This document shows, piece after piece, positions 1 to 9,125 of a stretch of 64,000 nt of DNA; the first letter of the stretch is position 1, and each line of letters starts with the position of its first letter. Source of the stretch: Ooceraea biroi (lineage: Eukaryota; Arthropoda; Insecta; Hymenoptera; Formicidae); assembly GCF_003672135.1 (NCBI RefSeq), contig NC_039519.1, forward strand, positions 1,674,001 to 1,738,000, in the 5' to 3' direction. Both the position numbers and the translations under genes were made by a program. Below the pieces are notes generated by a model that did not search any database, was not told the origin of the DNA, and saw nothing but the letters and a program-made list of their open reading frames with translations.

Positions 1-187
1 TCAGCCCGCTTCGCGGGGTGGGGGGCGGGGAGAAGCGGCTTCGCCGGAGCCGATGTAACAGATTTCACCGCAGATTGTGATCACCTAGTACACGGCAGGT
101 ATCCCGGCGGGGGGAGGGGCAAAGCCCCTGGCCCTCCGCCCTCCCGCGAAGCGGGCTGAAAACGATGCGTCTCTGTCCGGGGCTCCT
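1..187. repeat. GC-rich palindromic repeat, copy A (cut by window start)
   Basis: The sequence begins with AGCCCGCTTCGCGGG and ends with the inverted CCCGCGAAGCGGGCT near 143-158, followed by GTCCGGGGCTCC. The centre carries 'CAGATTTCACC' and 'GATCACC'. The same layout recurs at 5585-5837, so this is one interspersed GC-rich fold-back family. It has no coding potential. Its left flank lies outside the window. Confidence 0.8.
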
Positions 188-297
188 TGAGGGATTCTCA
201 CCCTCTCGCGTGGATCTCCATATCGCAATCCAAAATCCATGTTAGTTAGAACAGTCTTTGCAAATGTTTATTCATAGACGCAGTTAAAAAATCTTTC

Positions 298-525
298 CCA
301 GTTAAAGAATTTTTCCATTTCTGTGTTTACGGTATTTTCAATAGCAGAGAACTCTAGGCAATATAAAATATAATGATATCAACAACTCAGTACTGCTCGG
401 AAAAAGAAAAAATTTCTAACGGTTAGAACTTTTTCATTTCTGAGTGTACGGTATTTTCAATAGCAGAGAACTCTAGGCAATATAAAAATTAATGTTATCA
501 ACAACTCAGAACTGCTCGGAAAGAA
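298..525. repeat. Tandem duplication, unit about 115 bp, two copies
   Basis: Two adjacent copies share 'CGGTATTTTCAATAGCAGAG', 'ACTCTAGGCAATATAAAA', 'ATCAACAACTCAG' and 'CTGCTCGGAAA'. The first copy is about 298-412 and the second about 419-525. No gene is visible here. Confidence 0.7.
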
Positions 526-930
526 TTGCATAAACGTCGAGCGCTACCGTTAGCTTATCCGGAATTTCATGCCAAATTCATGTCAAACAAACTTTTGATT
601 AAATTATCTCAGGAACTAAAGCCTTATTTAAAAATCTAACGGCACTTTAAAAATATAATATGGATGCAAGCTTTCGATTACGACCAATTCGAATAAGATT
701 GGTGCAGTCTATCCTGAGATATGGTAACTGAATGTTAGAATTTTGACGTTTCGTTTTCCTCCTTTTCCGAAATCAGTTTCAGACTCACGTACGTATGCTC
801 GCACATACACATGCAAAGCGATTTTGTCACTCAAGGTGCGTTCACAGATGCACGATTTAATTGATTATGAATTAAAACTGATTTTAATACATGAAAAATA
901 TTTTATTTTACGATTAAGATATAAATCGTA
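525..930. repeat. Interspersed repeat, direct copy 1 of about 400 bp
   Basis: This stretch matches 1953-2350 in the same orientation. Shared blocks include 'ATAAACGTCG', 'AGCTTATC', 'CGACCAATTCGAATAAGATT', 'GGTGCAGTC', 'ACTCACGTACGTAT' and 'GCACATACACATGCAAAGCG'. Small open frames inside it (for example at 743-931) are not supported as genes. A fragment with the same 'TTGGTGCAGTCAATCC' block also sits at 4353, just before a minisatellite. Confidence 0.75.
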
Positions 931-1289
931 AAAACTATTATATAAAAAATTAAAAATTACTTGTTTTAAATGAAATCATCGTGATAACGTCGCAATGATA
1001 AGGAAATAATTCTTCTAATTTTGAAATATAAATTATGACAATTTAAGATATAAGTTGGAACATTTTATACTCATAGAATGAAACCGAGAAAAAGAGAGAG
1101 GGAGAGAGAGAAAATTTTAAATTGTCACAATTTATATTTGACAATTAGAAGTATTAAGAAGATTTGCACGATTAGATAAATCTTTATTATCCAACATTTC
1201 TATGTTTGATGAGATCTCACAACAGAAATAAAATGACATATTATTGTGGCAATACAAAAATACATAAAAACATTTAAAATTAATGAAAT
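931..1289. other. AT-rich intergenic stretch, no gene seen
   Basis: The stretch is AT-rich with a short GA-rich run near 1087-1111 and a loose inverted match between 'AAATATAAATTATGACAATTT' on one side and the sequence near 1117-1145. I see no coding signal. Confidence 0.5.
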
Positions 1290-1760
1290 GTAAAACATTT
1301 TTACAAAAAGTAATGAGATCCCTCTAAAAAACCTTACAAAGGTAAAAAAATACGCCAAGTACATTAAAAAGCAAAACTAAATATGATGAAATTCATAGTT
1401 AACTAGCCAAGACCTAGAACCAATTCAGTTTGAGGATTTGTAATTTGAAATAATACTTGGCGTGCCCGGGTCGCATTAAAACGTACGTCTTACCTATAAT
1501 TTGTATAAACTCTATGTGTAAAGTATTTGTATTGAGTGAGTAATGAAAAGGGATATTTATAATCAATCCGCTAATGTGCAAAACTGTAAACGTATTTGTT
1601 TTAATACCAAATACAAAGATTTACGAGTCATTACTGAAAATACTCAAGGCAGTACAAATTTAGAAGAATGCATGTCCAATGCGACCCGGGCACGCCAAGT
1701 ATTATTTCAAATTACAAATCCTCAAACTGAATTGGTTCTATTTATATAACATACAGACAT
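1290..1760. repeat. Fold-back element of the 'CGCCAAGTAC' family, copy 1
   Basis: An inverted repeat pairs 1416-1478 with 1679-1740 around a ~200-bp spacer. Its arms contain 'ATACTTGGCGTGCCCGGGTC' and the reverse. The left flank (about 1296-1400) carries 'ACATTTTTACAAAAAG', 'CCTTACAAAGGT' and 'TACGCCAAGTACAT'. Those blocks recur next to a second fold-back at 3441-3980 and downstream of a helicase ORF near 47975-48180. The 68-codon open frame inside the spacer looks accidental. Confidence 0.75.
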
Positions 1761-1952
1761 ATGCATATATACATACATGATATTGAATACGAATGCGAAA
1801 GAATTATTTCAATACAAATAAGTATGTCTATATATTAATTAGTAATTAAATCAAGCGACGCGGTAGCGTCGCGACGCCAAGTACATAATCAAAAATAAGG
1901 TTCCGAACAATGAGAGTCACTGTATAATATCGAGTGTTACCAATTTCATTGA

Positions 1953-2350
1953 ATAAACGTCGCGCGCTATCAAGTAGCTTATCTGGAATTCATGCCATTT
2001 GACAAGTCATATCAACTTATGATTAAAATATCTCAGGAATTAAAGCCGTAATAAAAAATCTACGGCACTTGTATAATAAAATGTGAATGCGATCTTTTGA
2101 TCGCGACCAATTCGAATAAGATTGGTGCAGTCAATCCTAAGATATTATAATCGTACGTTAGAATCGTGACGTTCCGTTTTCCGTATTCTGGTTCATACTC
2201 ACGTACGTATATTCGCACATACACATGCAAAGCGATTTTGTCCCTCAAGCTGCTGTTCACACATGCATGATTTAATTTATTATGAATTAAAAATAATTTT
2301 AATAATACATGGGAAATGTTTTATTTTACGATAAAGATATAAATCGCAAA
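1953..2350. repeat. Interspersed repeat, direct copy 2 of about 400 bp
   Basis: This is the second direct copy of the repeat at 525-930, diverged by scattered substitutions and small indels. A short 'AAGCGACGCGGTAGCG' motif at 1853, which also occurs at 14836, lies just upstream. No gene is seen. Confidence 0.75.
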
Positions 2351-2751
2351 TAGTATAAAAATTCAGGTAGGCTATGTCGAGACACGGCCGCAAGTTTTTA
2401 ACGTGAATACGTCATGTTAATGGAAAGAGTTCAAAGAAAGATAGTAGTTTCAATCAACTGTGTATATTTTCCTATATATTATAATCCAAAGTCGACACCT
2501 TGTATATTATAATAAGATAAAGTGAGATACTCTATATATTATAATTATAATTAAAATGAGAATGTATATTAAAATATTCTTAAGAAAATTATTTAAAATC
2601 TTTAAATTAGATCTTAACTTAAATTTTTTAATTATAACTTGTATGTAAATATACAAGTGTTAATCTAATGTCATAATTTTTTATTTGATTGTACAATTAT
2701 CCAAATTATCCTTAATTAAAAGTAATTTAACAATGATTGATTGATCGCCAG
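2351..2751. other. AT-rich stretch, nothing recognised
   Basis: Composition is strongly AT-rich with 'TATATTATAAT' style words. No open frame of note, repeat boundary or RNA gene is visible. Confidence 0.5.
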
Positions 2752-3370
2752 GAAGATTAATAATATGAAGTATTGTATTGACCACACTGGCAAATAATTT
2801 ATTGATGACCAAGCGCAACATTTCGGCCGAGATTCCAATCATTGTTTACCTAATTTACACCGTTGACCTCATCATGGTGTCATCTGGATTTTTTGAGAGG
2901 ATCATACGCCAATATGGAATGGACAAGTCTCTACTGCTTAAATCTTGGGTTAGAGTGAGCCTCATCATTTGTACTGTCAACCAACAATTGATGTTTTGAT
3001 TCAATTAATCTCCAAAGGGACACCGAGAACTGGTCCGGTATATACGACACTGTTCTCAATAACATGTGGTACTGATTCCGTTGTGTCACTTGTTTGCTTG
3101 TCTCAGCGAGATGCTCACGTCTTTGTCTTCTTGGTGACTGTTCTCTCAGTTTTGTGTATTTTAAACGATAGTGTCATTTTCTGCCAGTAAGTGTTTGCTT
3201 AATTTATAGTCAATGCTTTATTTATTAACGATCAATTGTTTTCCAGAAAATGACTCTGTAATTATTTGTATTCTGCGCTTGAGAAGGGCTGGAATCTCGG
3301 CCGAAACGTTACGCTTGGTCATCAATAAATTATTTGCCAGTGTGGTCAATAAAATACTTCATATTATAAA
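2752..3370. repeat. Inverted pair with a retroelement-type 'GGCCGAAACG' tail
   Basis: The left arm (about 2757-2848) and right arm (about 3285-3365) are inverted copies. The right arm reads 'GGAATCTCGGCCGAAACGTT', then 'ACGCTTGGTCATCAATAAAT' and 'TTGCCAGTGTGGTCAATA'. Such a 'GGCCGAAACGT...AATAAA' tail reminds me of the ends of Penelope-like or related retroelements, but no reverse transcriptase is present to confirm it. The open frames between the arms are short and unsupported. Confidence 0.5.
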
Positions 3371-3440
3371 AGTAATTTGTTATAAAAATCTGATCAACTG
3401 AAAAACTATAAAGTTCAGAATTTAAAAGACAATATTATAT

Positions 3441-3980
3441 CCCTAAAAAACCTTTTTTAAAAAAGAAAAAATATATACGCCAAGGACATAAAAACTCCCA
3501 ACTTGTCAAAACTCAAAACTAAATATGAAATCAATAATTAACTAGCCAAGTATCTAGAAGCAGTTTGAGTATTTTACCCAAACGTTTTCCATGCATACTC
3601 TCTTATCTCATGACGACATTGAAGTACTTGGCGTGCCCGAATCGCAGTGGTCATGTATTCTTGTAAATTTGTACAATATCTTAATTTGTATTGTATCTTG
3701 TATCTTCATGATTTTCAATAATGACTCGCAAATGATTTTGTGTCTCTTATAGGTAGGACAGGACGTTTTAAGGTGATTCGGGCACGCCAAGTACTTCTAT
3801 GTCGTCATGCGATAAGAGAGTATGCATGGAAAACGTTTGAGTAAAATACTCAAACTGCTTCTAGATACTTGGCTAATTAATTATTGATTTCATATTTAGT
3901 TTTGAGTTTTGACAAGTTGGGAGTTTTTATGTACTTGGCGTATATATTCTTTCTTTTTTAAAAAAGGTTTTTTAGGGATC
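3441..3980. repeat. Fold-back element of the 'CGCCAAGTAC' family, copy 2
   Basis: Long arms at 3441-3648 and 3777-3980 are near-perfect inverted copies around a ~130-bp spacer. Each arm runs from 'CCTAAAAAACCTTTTTT' through 'ACTAAATATGAAATCAATAA', 'CTAGCCAAGTATCTAGAAGC' and 'GCATACTCTCTTATC' to 'AAGTACTTGGCGTGCCCGA'. It is non-coding. Its outer ends match the flank of copy 1 and the DNA just after the PIF1-USP ORF at 46804-47952. Confidence 0.85.
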
Positions 3981-4380
3981 TCTCTTTTTTGTAAATTTTT
4001 AAAATTTGACTATATTTTAGTTTTACATTCTTTTGAACATATAATTAGTATTACATAATTTCTTTTTATGTTTTATTATCAATTATTTTGCATGCTAACA
4101 CGTACATCGTTCCGATGCAATTTGTAATAAGTTTTATTAATAATCTTTTGATTTTTATATAATGTAAATTATTTTTATATATTTTATACTTTTTTCTGTT
4201 TTGCTAACAAAATTTCTCTATGTGATTTACAATATTTTTTATTATAACTTTAACAATATAGCTTTACTATCACATAAATCATTTTTATGAGTTTTATAAT
4301 TTTATGCAATGAATGTGATAGCGCTCGACGTTATGTAATGAAATTCGTGGTATTGGTGCAGTCAATCCCTTTCTCACTAA
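3981..4380. other. AT-rich stretch, no gene seen
   Basis: AT-rich sequence. Near its right edge, 'TTGGTGCAGTCAATCC' is shared with the repeats at 525-930 and 1953-2350, so part of that repeat family reaches the minisatellite that follows. Confidence 0.5.
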
Positions 4381-4388
4381 CTAATATG

Positions 4389-4680
4389 ACGTTGCACCAC
4401 GTCGATGACGGCGACAACAACGACGACGACGACGACGACGACGACGATGATGTTGCACCACGTCGACGACGATGACGACGACGAAGTTGCACCACGTCAA
4501 CGACGACGACGATGACGTTGCACCACGTTCATGACGGCGACAACAACGACGATGACGACGACGACGTTGCACCACGTCAACGACGACGACGATGACGTTG
4601 CACCACGTTGATGACGGCGACAACAACGACGACGACGTTGCACCACATCAACGTCATCGTCGTCGTCGTCATCAACCTCT
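4389..4680. repeat. Minisatellite with 'GTTGCACCACGTC' units, array 1
   Basis: About six irregular units of 'GTTGCACCACGTC' alternate with runs of GAC/GAT triplets. The same 12-13-bp core builds the 35-bp unit array at 14400-14812. Arg/Asp-rich open frames in several phases come from the triplet repeats and are not genes. Confidence 0.85.
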
Positions 4681-5209
4681 GGTCTATTGTGACGTGATCT
4701 CTTTTTTCATAATAGGAGTAACATAATATGTAGATCTTTTTTCTTCTTGAACAATTTCAATTATTTTGTCAGCCAATCGTTTCATTATTTAATCGTTTCC
4801 CTTTATTTGAAAAATGACATATAATAATATCACATAAATTATTGCGATCTTTGTTGTTCAAAGATTTTGTTTTTTCATATTTTAATAATATAGCTCTTCC
4901 TATAATATGATTGTTCAATAGGTTTTTTATATCAAAATTAATAACATCATATTTTTCAATACAATATTAACCATTTATTAGTAGCCTTTGTCTTATTTTC
5001 GGTATTAGAAGTTTCTGTTTCATTGGAAGAAGATGATGTAGAAGCAGTAATATCCGATTCTGCTAAAAATGAAAGTCTTGCTCTTTTTACCGAAGGCTCT
5101 ATTTGTGTAAGTGGAACTTATTCCACTTAATTATTCCATATCAACTAAATTATTCCATATTTTCTGAAGACATCTGGAAATTATAAAATAAACACTTGAC
5201 AAACGGTAA
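4681..5209. other. AT-rich stretch, no gene seen
   Basis: AT-rich unique-looking sequence. No motif, repeat boundary or convincing open frame was recognised. Confidence 0.45.
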
Positions 5210-5520
5210 TTATTTAGTTTAACGGAGCAACCTCGGATGACCTTAATCTTGATATATATTATAGAGGTCACCCTCCTAAGTGACCTTCAAAAGGTTTTAG
5301 CCGTCGCTCATTGTTTATTAAAAAGTTATTAACAAAAGAAGTTTAATGATTTTGCACGAATTTTCAGCTGTCCACGCGAAGCAAGGACTTGAGTTTGACA
5401 TATATTACAAAAGTCACCTTCCCGAATAACACGCACTAGGTTTCACTCGTCGCTCGTTGTTTGTTAAAAAGTTATTAACAAAAAAGTTTAATGAATAGAG
5501 CATAATTTTCCGATATCATA
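5210..5520. repeat. Two tandem units, inverted relative to 8130-8310
   Basis: Units at about 5225-5345 and 5390-5510 both contain 'GTCGCTC(A/G)TTGTTT', then 'TAAAAAGTTATTAACAAAA' and 'AGTTTAATGA'. The first unit occurs in reverse at 8190-8300, including 'CGGAGCAACCTCGGATGACC' in diverged form. The inverted copies bracket the palindrome and LTR-like element between them. Confidence 0.7.
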
Positions 5521-5584
5521 TACGTTTACGAAAGAGTATATTTGATGGAATTTTACCTTTAAATCAGAAATAGGTTTGAGTTAG

Positions 5585-5837
5585 GTTATATTTTCCGAAA
5601 CTGGAGCCCCGGACACATACGCTCGTTTTTAGCCCGCTTCGCGGGAGGGCGGGGGAAGGGCTTTGTCCCTCCCTCCGCCGGAGCCGGTGTTACAGATTTC
5701 ACCCTACAGATTTTGATCACCGGTACACGGCACGAATCCCGGCGGGAGGAAGAGGCGAAGCCCCCCCTCACTCTCCCGCGAAGCGGGCTGAAAAACGAGC
5801 GTATATGTATCCGGGGCTCCAGTTTCGGAAAATATAA
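5585..5837. repeat. GC-rich palindromic repeat, copy B
   Basis: This is a complete hairpin. Left arm: 'TTTTCCGAAACTGGAGCC', then 'CCGGACACATACGCTCGTTT' and 'AGCCCGCTTCGCGGGAGG'. The right arm is its reverse, ending at 'AATATAA'. It is the same family as copy A at the window start. A 153-codon minus-strand open frame crosses it (5586-6047) but only reflects high GC. Confidence 0.8.
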
Positions 5838-8044
5838 TGTTACGTCCAGAGCTCCATGAGCTCGAGAAAGGGCGCAACCAGACGCCTCTCGAGGTACGTA
5901 AGCACGCAACCGCAGTACCTCGTGTGTTCGAGCCGACCGATACGCTTCGATTTTCGGGTCAACGACCAAAGTCGATTTTACCCTATTATTCGAGACGGTC
6001 AACTCGATGGTCCTTTTTAGGTAAGGGAAATGAATCCCTATTACCAAGGATAGGACCTGTACGATCTGTCGAAGGAGAGGGTGAAGCGAGGGTATTTAAT
6101 TAAATAAAATTTGGGTAATTTCTACTAATTAACATGGTATATTCAAATAAATAACTCTTACAAATACAAAGGTTTATAATTTTGCAAACGGAATACAGAA
6201 TCAATGTAAAACGGAAACATATTCGTAGAACGCATTTAACTTAAATCTAAATTATAAATTCGATAATTCGAAAAGGTGATGAATTAAATACCGATGGACC
6301 TTGTACGGATGTTTATAAGGTAACTATAATTTCGAACGCATAATGAACAGTAATATAAGGTTGTTTATATAATTTTTAAATTCTCAAAAAATAGCTCGCA
6401 TTAAGACTCTCTATACCATCGATACATATTCAAAATTTCAAAACTATAATGATAAAAAAAAGAAATCTACCATATTCATACCTAAATGTCCAAATTAAAA
6501 ATAAATTCTCTAATAATATAAATCGCAGGGATTAATACAGGGTGAACGCGGTGGTGGGTTATGAAGGGTATAAATGTGTCGGGATCAGCGTTCTCGACTG
6601 CGATCCTGAGAGCAGGAATATTTATGGGTCCTGGTCCGCAGGTTATAGTGTTAGAAGGGAGTGGGAGAGAATAGGTGGGAAAGAAATCTAGGAAGTACTC
6701 TAATAATAGGCGGAAAGTGCCCTGCGAAAACTCCCTTAACGTTGGAATGATAGGGATGGGCAGGCCGGAAAAATCGGGGTTCTCAGGGACTGAAGTTGGT
6801 GGGGGAAGGTATTCAGTTCGGGTGTAGAGGAAAGGATGGGCAAGTTTGGGGTCTGCCCGAACTCAGGAGAGGGGATGGGTGAATACCACCGTGGAGACAA
6901 ATCAGGGAGGGAAAGGGGGGAGTGGCCGGGAGTAGAAGGTGGATTCGCGATAATGCTAGATCCAGGTGACGGAATATTTACAAAAAGGGGTGAGTAACGC
7001 TCGGTGTTATCGGTTAATTGTGTTGAATTGTTGGTTCGGAGTAAGATGGCCCTTGGCTGCACGTCACAGGTTCTGCCAACGATTCTGTCGGCGTATTACT
7101 GCGTCCGCGATTAAAATTTGACACTTAAACGAAATAAAACGAAATTGATTCTTTGTCCAAGAAACCAAAATGAAACCACGAAGACGGTTGGAGGGGAGTG
7201 AAATGAAATTGATATGAAACTTAGGCTTACTTTTGGTGGTACTGCTTTTCTAATGGAGTTGGTCTTCGGTAGGAGTCGTTCTTCGATTCGTTGAAGGGAC
7301 TAACCTGGCCAGAGATTCTTCGGTTGGCGTCCAACACTGACTCTATTACTTAAACGCAACGTCCCGATTACGGGAACATAACAGTACGATGTGCAATTGT
7401 AGGCTGACCAAAGATGAAGAGAGCGTATGACCAAATTATTCCCTTTATATAAGGCTAAAAGAGTGTAGGTGGGGGTTATTCATTTCCCAGAAGAAAAGAA
7501 AAGTAAAACAAATTCGTTTCTATTGGAGCGCTTGTTTTTCCCGAATTGCAGCTGGTATCCGATAGATTTATGATTTTGTTCTTGAAAGTTAAAGTGCGGC
7601 ACTTGTGAAGACCCCTCCGTTTACCATATTGCAATCCATACTTGCGTTTCCTTTAGTCCATTTGCGTTGTATCTTTAGTTTAGATCTCCCCATGTATGCA
7701 GATTTCTCAGTATTTAAATTCGGTGGATTACTTTATGTCCCGTCAGCGATCACGTTTCCCAAGTGTCGCTTCGTTTTCCTAGATCAGGAGCGGTCTTCGT
7801 TAAGTGATTTTTTGCTACTGACTTCGGTTGTTTATTGCCTATCGAGTGTTCCGTCCGAGCACAGCTGGGGTTGGAAAACCGTGAACCTTGTGATTTGCAT
7901 AACGCCTATCCACTTGGCTCCTGCGCTCGTCCGGTCGTTCTTTCCGTTAGAGGGGACTAATTCTTACTTGTTACTTTTTCTTATTTCTAAGTTTAATATT
8001 TTTCCTATGGAAGCGAGGAACCTTGGAGTCTTCTGGACGTAACA
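5838..8044. mobile_element. 2.2-kb LTR-like element (candidate solo LTR)
   Basis: The element starts TGTTACGTCCAGA and ends TCTGGACGTAACA, a perfect 13-bp terminal inverted match with LTR-style TG...CA ends. It is flanked by a 4-bp direct repeat ATAA (5834-5837 and 8045-8048). A TATA-like 'TTTATATAAGG' lies at 7442. It holds two unsupported open frames, a Pro/Ser-rich one on the minus strand (6736-7062) and one on the plus strand (7605-8042). Neither resembles gag or pol. A long solo LTR or a non-autonomous element with short inverted ends both fit. Other units with TGTKACGTCC ends occur at 33119, 37189 and 54269. Confidence 0.65.
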
Positions 8045-8046
8045 AT

Positions 8047-8098
8047 AACCTAACCTAACCTAACCTACCCAGGTTAGGTTAGGTTAGGTTAAGTTAGG
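8047..8098. repeat. Inverted telomere-type motif, (CCTAA)n then (TTAGG)n
   Basis: About four CCTAA units are followed, after 'CCCA', by about four TTAGG-type units and a diverged tail. TTAGG is the usual insect telomere repeat. Here it forms a short head-to-head palindrome directly beside the end of the LTR-like element. Confidence 0.85.
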
Positions 8099-8129
8099 CT
8101 AAATCACTTTCCTTCCTTCGTTCATATTC

Positions 8130-8310
8130 GTCGTTTGTCTTTCAATATTCAAAATAACTACTATATTTTCGAAATTTCTTTTGTTAATAACTTTTTAATA
8201 AACAATGAGCGACGGCTAAAACCTTTTGAAGGTCACTCAGAAGGGTGATTTTGATAACATATGTTAAGGTCATTCGAGGTTGCTCCGTTAATCTAAATAA
8301 TTACCCTAAA
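8130..8310. repeat. Inverted partner of the repeat at 5210-5345
   Basis: The sequence 'TTGTTAATAACTTTTTAATA' continues through 'AACAATGAGCGACGGCTAAA' and 'CCTTTTGAAGGTCACT'. It is the reverse complement of the block at 5265-5345. Confidence 0.7.
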
Positions 8311-8860
8311 TTATTCTACTATTAAAAACAAATTTAAAAAGAACAATAAAGAACAATAAAAAAGAACAACATATAATAAAATGTAATATACACGCTCACA
8401 TGTAAAATATTATTCTTGCACAAAAGGAGCAGAAAGAGAGATAAATAATAAAATTTCAATTTCTCTTTAAAGAATCTCTGTTTAAGAGTAAAACCTTTTT
8501 GTAGATTGTAGAGATTGTAGTGTATAAAGGAATCCTTTTAATATACAATAACTTATTTTGTATATTGTAATAATTTATAGTAGTTTGTGTGTACAAGAAA
8601 TAAAATAACTTTTTCTGTAATGTACAAGATTAATAAAAACATTTTCTTCTTCATTTCTTTAAAAAAAAATTTTCTTCTTCATTTATTATCCTTAAAAAAC
8701 ATTTTAAATTGCACAAGCAATTTTAAATCGTACTCTTAATTTTTAGAAACAAAGATTTATAAAGTTTTATGCCGATATATGTTATATGTTATATATGACA
8801 TATATGTTATATATGAATATATATTATACATGAATACCGATAATGTTGACATCACAACGT
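8311..8860. other. AT-rich stretch, no gene seen
   Basis: AT-rich DNA with a 'TATATGTTATATATGAATATA' type dinucleotide region near 8776-8826. I see no gene. Confidence 0.5.
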
Positions 8861-9125
8861 TAAGGTTCGTCTACATAAGACGCAGAACGCGAGTCGCAGG
8901 TCTCAAGATTGGGTCGCACAGGTCGCAGAGTGCAATACGCAGGACGCATAGAAGTTATCTGAACTTTACCTTTCGCGTCCTGCGTCGAAGCGGCCAGCCA
9001 ATCAAGACGTATCTTATTACGACTATCGACTATTTTCATTTGATACATATCGTAGGATCGTGACAGGATACCTGTCAAGATTAAATGTTTCCTTGTATAA
9101 TCTGTAATCTAAGAAATAATAAAAA

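Noticed and set aside
4381..4626. Arg- and Asp-rich open frames in the minisatellite
   Set aside because: They are open in several phases only because the array is made of GAC/GTC triplets.
5586..6047. 153-codon minus-strand open frame
   Set aside because: It crosses the GC palindrome and the border of the LTR-like element, so it cannot be one gene.
7605..8042. 145-codon hydrophobic-looking frame
   Set aside because: It runs to the very end of the LTR-like element with no known motif and starts at a non-ATG codon. It is more likely an open stretch by chance.
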